A stretch of DNA of 64,000 bases, from contig NC_133660.1 of NCBI RefSeq assembly GCF_037893015.1, forward strand, positions 284,267,578-284,331,577, given 5' to 3'. The translations under genes were made by a program, and so were the position numbers. The notes beneath the pieces are model-generated. The model worked only from the letters and a program-made list of their open reading frames with translations, made no database searches and was not told where the DNA came from. Below are positions 56,007-64,000 of this stretch, piece by piece (position 1 is the first letter of the stretch; each line of letters starts with the position of its first letter). This stretch comes from Macrotis lagotis. Its lineage: Eukaryota; Chordata; Mammalia; Peramelemorphia; Peramelidae.

Positions 56007-56009
<3 letters not shown>

Positions 56010-56060
<51 letters not shown>
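56010..56060. repeat. (CA)n microsatellite
   Basis: About 25 CA units, only 76 bp inside the last intron from the exon 8 donor; in the transcript it is a TG repeat. Confidence 0.97.
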
Positions 56061-56062
<2 letters not shown>

Positions 56063-56085
56063 CACACAGACCTACCACCTCACTA

Positions 56086-56454
<369 letters not shown>

Positions 56455-56555
56455 TCAACACAGGCCTTGCTCCTAACCCCTGCCCCCCCCACAATTCCTG
56501 ACTCCTGCCCCGCCAGTTCCCTGCCCACCCAGCATGCCCTTCCCTGTACCCAAAC

Positions 56556-56715
56556 CTCGGACCAGCTCCTTGGCTTCCTCCGAGACGCCCTGCCAGGCCT
56601 CCCCATCCAGGGAGAATCGGCCCTCCCGGATCTTCCGCATGATCTCAGCTGCCTGGCTCTGTCCACCCCGGCCAGGTCCCCCCTGGAAGGGGACTTGCCC
56701 TGACAACATCATGTA
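56556..56715 (-). CDS. RPS6KA4: RPS6KA4 exon: CTKD C-lobe
   Basis: 160 bp, phase 0 entry, phase 1 exit (CGAG|GTTTGG). Encodes YMMLSGQVPFQGGPGRGGQS, then QAAEIMRKIREGRFSLDGEA and WQGVSEEAKELVRG. This is the helix F to G region, including the MxSGxxPF motif of CaMK-like kinase domains. Confidence 0.96.
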
Positions 56716-56794
56716 CTAGGGGAGAAATGGGGTAAAATTAGGTCAGGTAGCCCACCCCTCTTCTTAGGTCAAATCCTGCATCCCAGAAACCTGT

Positions 56795-57035
56795 CAATGA
56801 TAGACAGCATTTTATAGAGCACCTGCTGTGTGCAAGAGGCTTTAAAAATACACAACAACCCTTCAAGGTAGATGTCATCATTAACCCCCATTTTACTATT
56901 AAGGAAACTAAGGCAAATAGAGGCTAAGTAACTTGCACAGTCACCAACTAGTATTTAAGGTTAGATTTAAACTCATATCTTCCTGACTCCAGGCCCAGAG
57001 CTCTATCCACTGGGCTGTCCACCTAGCTACCTCTG
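56795..57035 (-). repeat. MIR-type SINE, antisense (sense to RPS6KA4)
   Basis: TTTATAGAGCACCTGCTGTG, ACACAACAACCCTTCAAGGT, AAGGAAACTAAGGCAAATAG and TTTAAACTCATATCTTCCTG, within intron 6-7. Confidence 0.75.
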
Positions 57036-57056
57036 ATGCTCCCCAGTCCAACTCTA

Positions 57057-57326
<270 letters not shown>

Positions 57327-57421
57327 TCAGTGTAGGCTGTAGTAATCACAAGGGTCCTTCCACTTCTGACTTCCATCCTTCCCAGTTCTGACATTCCACG
57401 CTCTAAGGCCTCTCCTATCTA

Positions 57422-58000
<579 letters not shown>

Positions 58001-58499
58001 TCATTCTCCCCATCACCCCAGTGGCTAAGCCCCAAGTCTCCCCAGAGCCTGCCTGGAAGCCTGACTTCCTGCCCAAGGCTTCCCCAGGGAGATCATGAGC
58101 TTGGACTGTCCAACCTAGGGGGAGGCAGCAGGAGGATGCTGGTGGAGAGTCCCATTGTTGAGTCCAAGTCTCATCCTTTTCCCATGTGGCAGCCCTCCTG
58201 GCCCCCTGAGCACCAGGGGCCCCTCCTCCCAATGGTCATCTTTCTTTTTTTTTTGACACTGCCAATGTGATTAGTGTGAGTTTTATCTTGTGCCCTTATA
58301 ATTTCTCTTCTCCAGGGCTAATCTACTCAGTTACTCTGATCTCCTCCCTCCTGGTATAGGCTGGTTTCTAGTCTCACCACCCCACCTGCCCACTGTTGGA
58401 TCAGCTCCAGATGAAACAGGAAGTGGGAGATGAACTTTCTAGGGGGGGGGGCCCTAGAGAAGTCAGCGAGCTGCTCCTCCCAGACCCCATCTCCTCTCA

Positions 58500-58661
<162 letters not shown>

Positions 58662-59050
58662 TCATTTTAATTACTTGGCTTTCAGTTTCATTTAATTTTT
58701 ATAAATTAGTCCAATTGCCTAAGAAGCAATGGGGAGATGTCAATTAAGAACTGATCAGGAAGACCCAAGCAAGACTCTAAGCATCCTGGGAAACTCTTAA
58801 GCCTATAAAACCTTGCAAAGAAGGTGGCAAACTATATTAGTAAGGGAAGTTACTCACTGAGAGCTGGCTACATCAGAAAAAGCCCAGGTCCTAAAAAAAA
58901 AAAACGTAGCTAACCAGGTGCTAAGCTACTCCTGAAGGCTAAATTTAGTGCCCTAGGACAAATCTCCTATCACCTCACCCTAGTTACCTGTCTGCCAAAC
59001 TACCCTCCCCTGCTATGAAGATGCCATACAACTGTCCACCCCCCACATAC

Positions 59051-59184
59051 CTGCGACTGAGGATCTTGACAGCATACTCCTGTCCACTCTGACGTTGGCG
59101 ACAGCGGCGACACACTGAAAAGCTACCCTGGCCTAAGGCGGGTTCCCGGAGGTCCAGCTCATAGAGCTGGAAGAAGGATGAGTC
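59051..59184 (-). CDS. RPS6KA4: RPS6KA4 exon: CTKD N-lobe, Gly-rich loop and Lys
   Basis: 134 bp, phase 0 entry, phase 2 exit (CGCAG|GTATGT). Encodes DSSFFQLYELDLREPALGQG, then SFSVCRRCRQRQSGQEYAVK and ILSR. GQGSFSV is the Gly-rich ATP loop and AVKIL holds the ATP-anchoring Lys. The wording separates MSK2 from MSK1. Confidence 0.97.
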
Positions 59185-59485
59185 CTGGAAGGAAGAAGGC
59201 AGCCAGTTCAGAACTACCATTGGGCAGGCTTGGGACTTACCAGGGGCAGAGTCAGCTTCCCAAGGGCAAGGGCATCTTCTGTCCACATTTTCCCCCCACC
59301 CCGTGGCTCCCTCTCATTTCCATAGGATGTCAGAGATGGACCCCCAGAGCTCATCTGTCCAATTCCCTCTCTTTACAGATGAAACTATTGAGGTTCACCA
59401 AAAGGAAGGAACTATTACAAGGTCACAGGGCAAATGAGTGACAAACCCAAGCCTAGACTCCAGATTTCCTCTCTCATCCCTAACT

Positions 59486-59487
<2 letters not shown>

Positions 59488-59539
<52 letters not shown>

Positions 59540-59690
59540 GAGAAAGAGACAGAGACAGAGAAAGATGGTAACCAAGGGAGAGAAAACTAGACAGAGACAG
59601 AAAGAGAGACAAAGAGAGACAGAGGAAAAGAGAGAGAGGAAGAGAGACAGAGGGGAAGAAAGAAAGGAGAGTGGGAGACAGCAGGTAAGA
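59488..59690. repeat. (GA)n microsatellite and purine-rich flank
   Basis: Pure GA at 59,488-59,535, then GAGACAGA-type degenerate units. Lies in intron 2-3. The Leu-Ser and Arg-Glu frames over it are artefacts. Confidence 0.96.
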
Positions 59691-60074
59691 ACACAGGACA
59701 CTTGGGCCCTCCATGGCTTCTCACCACTGTCTCACCTAAACCAGGAGGGTCTGAGCTTAGGCTCTGCCATGCCCACTCCACCTTGGTTCCTCTGGGATCC
59801 TCTCCTGCCTGATAGAGCCTCTTCCAAACTTCTCCATTTTGGTCTCAGGTCCCCCATTCTTGCTCTCCCCAAGGCTCCCAAACTAAGTCTTCCCTGGCTC
59901 CTCTTTCCCCCGCCATTCCACATCTGGAATCAGTTGCCACATATTGTGAATTCTGTCTCCAAAAAGTCTCTTGCCTCCAACCCCTATCCTCATCATCCTG
60001 GCCCCCTCTCACACTTGGTCTCTGCACCTCAAGTCTCTCCTCTCTCCCATCCATCCTTCACAATGTGATATTCC

Positions 60075-60560
60075 TATAATGACACTCCCACCTCAACAAT
60101 CTGCAGTGGCTCCCTATCACCACAATGTCTAAGTTTGCCAATTAAGACCCTCTATAATCTGACTCCAGGTGACCCTCTCTCAGATCATTAGCATCCCTCT
60201 TCATACACTCTCTTCAACCAAGCGAGGCTCCCTTCCATTCCTCAAGGATGACATTCCATCTCCAGTCGCCATGTACACACTGGACGCCCTCCCGAGAAAG
60301 CTCTCCATCCTCACCTCTACTTCCTGTCATCCTGAGTTCCCCCAAGACTTGACTCAAGGACTCTTCCCCCAGGGGTTGGCACTGTCCCTGACTTTGCCCC
60401 AGAAATGATTCTGCAGATATGTCAAAACTATTTGGGTACGGATTGTTTCTCCTGAATGTAAGTCACAGGACCTGATTCTTTCTGTTTCTGTGCCTCCAGT
60501 GCCCAGTCCCACGTACCCAGTATATAGTAAAAGCTTAATACGTATTTAGTGGATTTAATA
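60075..60560 (+). repeat. L2 LINE, antisense to RPS6KA4
   Basis: CAATCTGCAGTGGCTCCCTA, AAGACCCTCTATAATCTGAC and the end CCAGTGCCCAGTCCCACGTA are in L2 order through to near its 3' end. Confidence 0.75.
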
Positions 60561-60712
60561 TAAACCATAGCCCATGAAACATACCCAAAGAGCTGTCTCC
60601 AAAGGAATGACTATAGCATAACCTTATACATCAATCTGCATGTTAATTCACGTATAATGGATCTTGCTGGTCAAGAGACATTGAATTTCACCTAGGGTCA
60701 GTTCTTGCCAAG

Positions 60713-60730
60713 GCCCCCCCCCCCCCCCCC
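60713..60730. repeat. Poly-C run
   Basis: Seventeen C after a G. A possible site of sequencing-length error. Confidence 0.9.
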
Positions 60731-60833
60731 ACCCACCCCCTGCCCATACATCACCTCCAGGCACTACCTGTGCCTTGCCTCTGCTCTCCCTGACCTGCCC
60801 ACCCCCCACCACCACTCAAGGATCATTCCCCAC

Positions 60834-60962
60834 CTTCATCATAGCACTCCTGGCCACAGCTGCCCGGCCAGGCCGGTCCCTATCCCCCGGAAGCTCCAGG
60901 ACATCGGTCATCACAGCATTATTACAGTCAAACAAAATGGAAGGGGCCACAAAGGAATAACC
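60834..60962 (-). CDS. RPS6KA4: RPS6KA4 exon: linker with hydrophobic motif
   Basis: 129 bp, 43 codons, phase 0. GYSFVAPSILFDCNNAVMTD then VLELPGDRDRPGRAAVARSA and MMK. With the FQ ending the previous exon it forms FQGYSFVAPS; its Ser before Phe is the hydrophobic-motif Ser (Ser360 in human MSK2, from memory) that the second kinase domain phosphorylates to switch on the first. Confidence 0.96.
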
Positions 60963-61089
60963 CTGCAGGAGAAAGGGAGAAGCTGAAGGTAGGGAAGAGA
61001 GGACCCAGCCATTAGCCATCAGTCCAGGGAATCCCAGGTGGCAGGAAAGAGAATGGTTTCCTGTCACTCCCCTCCCCAAGATGACCGAC

Positions 61090-61254
61090 CTGGAAGATGC
61101 GGGGGTCCCCAGGGGGTGGACTGCCAGGGGGTGAATAGACAGGCTCCAACCGGGTGAATTCTTCTGCAAAGTTGCCCACATCCAGCTCTGAACGGATCTG
61201 GGGCCGGAATGGGGCGGGGACTTTCCTGGCGGCCAAAGCTGCCCAATCCAGACC
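61090..61254 (-). CDS. RPS6KA4: RPS6KA4 exon: AGC C-terminal tail and linker
   Basis: 165 bp, 55 codons, phase 0, first visible exon. GLDWAALAARKVPAPFRPQI then RSELDVGNFAEEFTRLEPVY and SPPGSPPPGDPRIFQ. This is the AGC-kinase tail (NFxxEFT) and Pro-rich linker with two Ser-Pro sites (Ser343 and Ser347-like). The previous exon, ending in the first kinase domain, is not in the window. Confidence 0.96.
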
Positions 61255-62075
61255 CTGGGGAGTGGAAATTAAAAGGTCAAAAGTCACTGAAGGACAGCAC
61301 CTTCAAGATGAAGGTCACTTCAAGGTGAGCAAGAGTTCCCTCCACAGCCATACCAGACCAGTGGTATCTAAGCCTCTGATAAGTGACCTCCAGCGAATAG
61401 GAACCTATTCCCTCCAGAGGCAGCCTCCACCCCATTAGACAGCAAACCTTTCTCTCTGCAAACATCCATCCCATGTTCCAAGTTCTGACCTCCAGGGTCA
61501 AGCAGAAAAGGGCAATCCCTTCCAAACAAGGTTATCAATCCTTGAAGACACATTACCATGTGATAGGACCTCGGGGCTCTTCCCCATCCAGGTCAACATT
61601 CTCTGACCCCATCTTGACTTTGCCAGTGTCCATCTTAAAATGCGGTTTCCAAAACTGAGCTCAATGCTCCAGATGGGCCAAAGGTCAGAAGTGAAGGAGA
61701 AGTCCCAGGCCTGCCCTGCTTCATCCAGATCTACCTTCTGCCAGAGATATCTAAACCTCTATCATCAATTGGACTGAAGAATCAACATGCATTGCTGTCT
61801 CAAGGACAATGGTCAAAACATCCTCAGTGATGGCTGTAGGAGATGCCCACAGCCCCCAAGCCTATGATGGACTTGGAATCTTACTGAAGTAGAAATTCCC
61901 CCCAGTGATAAAGATTGCAGCCCACCCATGTCTACCATCCAGAGGAACTACTAAACATGACCTTCTACAGGTTCAACATAGAATATCCACCCAATGGACC
62001 AGAAGCCTTCTTCCAAACAGAGTTGTCCATTGGTTGGTGTTTCTGCCTCTGTCTGTTTCTGTCTATCTCTGTCTT

Positions 62076-62076
<1 letters not shown>
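61255..62076. other. RPS6KA4 intron (upstream part), no exon seen
   Basis: I searched the minus strand for the remaining kinase-domain motifs (such as DWWSLG or YRDLKLEN) and saw none. Part of 61,600-61,680 looks like an antisense L3/CR1 fragment. Confidence 0.5.

Positions 62077-62120
<44 letters not shown>
62077..62120. repeat. (CT)n microsatellite
   Basis: About 22 CT units. Confidence 0.97.
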
Positions 62121-62126
<6 letters not shown>

Positions 62127-62455
62127 ATGATCAGATCATCTTCTTTTCTCCAGATCCCTCATCTCTCTGATGACCTTCTTAAAGCTTTAAGCCACTGCTA
62201 TAAGATTTGAGTAGAATCAGGCTTCATAGATCAGTAACTCCAATGCTACAGAGACAGTAGTGTTCCATGGATTTCAGCAATACAGTGTATTAAGGCTATT
62301 TCCATCCAAAATATGGGCCTGTATTTCCAAATGCTTGAGAATTGCTCATTTGCCCAAAGGCCATTCAGCCAGTTTTGCATTTCTTGCTCCTTTCTGGACT
62401 CAGTCCCAAGTCCATCTGTAACATGATCCATGTTCTCCTTAAAAAGCATAGAATG
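62121..62455. other. Nothing recognised
   Basis: Intronic or upstream unique-looking DNA. Confidence 0.45.
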
Positions 62456-62616
62456 GGAGGCAGCTAGGTGGTGAAGTAGATAGAGCATCGGCCCTGGAGT
62501 CAGGAGGACCTGAGTTCAAAGCCGACCTCAAACACCTTATAATGACCTAGCTGTGTGACATTGGGCAAATCACTTAACCCCATTGCCTGGCAAAAACCAA
62601 AAACAGACAAACAAAC
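62456..62616 (+). repeat. WSINE1-like CORE-SINE with imperfect TSD
   Basis: Head AGGCAGCTAGGTGGTGAAGT, near-consensus core, tail with ACAAACAAACAAA. AAAAGCATAGAATG (62442-62455) and AAAAGCATGGAGTG (62617-62630) flank it with two mismatches. Confidence 0.9.
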
Positions 62617-62631
62617 AAAAGCATGGAGTGC

Positions 62632-63420
62632 CGTCTAACCATTCTGGAGAACAATATGGAACAATGCCCAAAGAGCAATAAAACTGATCATAACCTTTGA
62701 CCCAGCAAAACCAACACTATGCTTATATTCAGAAGAAATCATAAAAAAAATGGGAAAATTCTCACATGTTCCAAAATATTCATAAAAGTTTTTTTTTTTT
62801 TTGTAGGGGCAAAGAACTGGAAATTGAAAGGATGTCCATCAATTGGGGCATGGCTGAAGAAGTAATGGCATATGAATGTTATGGAGTACTATTGTTCTAT
62901 AAGAAACTATGAATGGTCAGACTCTGGAGAAGCATGGAAAGAATTACAGGAACTGATGCTGAGCAAAGGGAGCAGAACCAAGAGAACAGTGCACATTAAC
63001 AACGACACTGTGAGTTGATCAACCCTGATGGATGCAGCGCCTCTCAGCAGTTCAGCTAGGACGACCCTGAGAGACTTGTTATGAACTACGCTATGGACAT
63101 CTGGATGAAGGAAAAAAACAAAACCATCAAAACAAAACAAAAAAAAAAAACAACTACAGAAACTGAATGAAAATTATGTTCCCTTTTTTAAAACTTCTCT
63201 CATGTTTTTCCTTCCTATCCCATGGTTTTCTTTCTTTCCCCTTAATTTTAATTCCTCATACATGCACAATATTCACTAGACTGTTTGCCACTGAGGTGGG
63301 GAGGGAGGGTAAAAGAAAATTATGTAACATAAATATGCATGTGGATGATCGTTGAAAAGCTTACATAACATGTAATTGGAAAAATATTTTAAGTAAATAA
63401 ATTATTTTTTTAAAAAAAGA
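62632..63420 (+). mobile_element. L1 ORF2 tail and 3' UTR
   Basis: CATTCTGGAGAACAATATGG, GGCAAAGAACTGGAAATTGA, GATGCTGAGCAAAGGGAGCA, and the A-rich end near 63,420. Same family as 54.3-54.85 kb. Contains a T run at 62,790-62,802. Confidence 0.82.
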
Positions 63421-63524
63421 ACCATGGAGTTCTTGGAAACTCTAGGCTATCAGTTCATCAGTCGCCAGGTATTATGAGAATCTGACATGAGCAAACCTTT
63501 AAAGAACAGCGTCTCAATTCAATT

Positions 63525-63650
63525 TCCAGAAAATACTAAACTTCTCATGCCCTTTGACCCAGACATTCCACTACTTGGCCCCAAGGAGATCAAGAATAAC
63601 AGAAAGGGCCTATGCATATAGAATGACAAAAAGAATTATTATTTGATTTC
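63525..63650 (+). mobile_element. L1-type fragment
   Basis: CCCTTTGACCCAGACATTCC and ACTACTTGGCCCCAAGGAGA are an ORF2-end piece. Confidence 0.6.
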
Positions 63651-64000
63651 ATTACTTATTTTATTTACAGAGGGGCCCATAGTATGATGACTAGAGGAAT
63701 GACCTTAGAGTCAGAAAGTCTTGGGTTTCAGTCCTGACTCGGACAGTAGTCAAATGCCCCTGAGCCCATCACTTAACCTCTCAATTTCAGAGAAGGGACC
63801 AATTTTCACTGTGGATGGGAATTTACTCATTAGAAAATTCCTTATATTAAAGAAATTACAGCCCCAGTCCCTATTCTCAAGATTTTATATCATTATAATT
63901 AATAGTAACAATTACTAGCATATGATTATGGTTTTATTAATCATATTGTTATATTTTATTAATTTTTATATAACTTATTATTATGTTTTATTAATTAAAG
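63651..64000. other. MIR-like fragment and AT-rich end
   Basis: 63,690-63,790 resembles a plus-strand MIR (AGAGTCAGAAAGTCTTGGGT, CATCACTTAACCTCTCAATT). The rest is AT-rich. Confidence 0.45.

Noticed and set aside
59565..60068. 167-codon plus-strand frame
   Set aside because: It starts in purine repeat and runs through RPS6KA4 intron sequence; no motif, antisense to a proven gene.

Overview
The window is nuclear DNA from a marsupial, most likely an Australian one such as a dasyurid. The evidence is about 30 copies of a ~150-bp tRNA-headed CORE-SINE of the marsupial WSINE1 type (head near GGGGCGGCTAGGTGGCACAG, tail near CACTTAACCCCATTGCC). Alongside these are longer ~300-bp marsupial CORE-SINEs, MAR1-type SINEs, marsupial L1 3' ends, older MIR, L2 and CR1/L3 fragments, and many microsatellites. 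Repeat family names are from memory and species is not resolved.

One protein-coding gene is clear: the 3' part of RPS6KA4 (MSK2 kinase) on the minus strand. Nine exons lie between 61,254 and 49,528. They encode the linker after the N-terminal kinase domain, the whole C-terminal kinase domain and the tail with its docking and nuclear-localisation sequence, about 476 residues. All eight introns are GT-AG and the phases agree. The first kinase domain and promoter lie beyond 64,000 (no such exon is visible from 61,255 to 64,000). The last intron is 6.4 kb, swollen by an L3/CR1 LINE split by L1 insertions and by young SINEs. The 3' UTR probably runs to about 48.3 kb.

The left 48 kb is intergenic. 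It holds a retrocopy (15,422-17,040) of a small membrane-protein mRNA with a poly-A end and matching 16-bp target-site duplications. It also holds two plus-strand L1 5' ends (18.5 and 26.6 kb), a minus-strand L1 (30.9-33.5 kb), a ~900-bp AGT-type trinucleotide tract (25.3-26.2 kb), a pure AAGAG pentamer array (35.55-35.69 kb), and a two-copy ~190-bp unit of unknown origin (40.2 and 42.4 kb). From 61.3 to 64 kb is RPS6KA4 intron or upstream DNA with a SINE, a CT repeat and L1 ends.

Nothing here looks like a new multi-gene system. The most informative observations are the RPS6KA4 structure, the retrocopy, and nested insertions datable by target-site duplications, including one site hit twice by SINEs.
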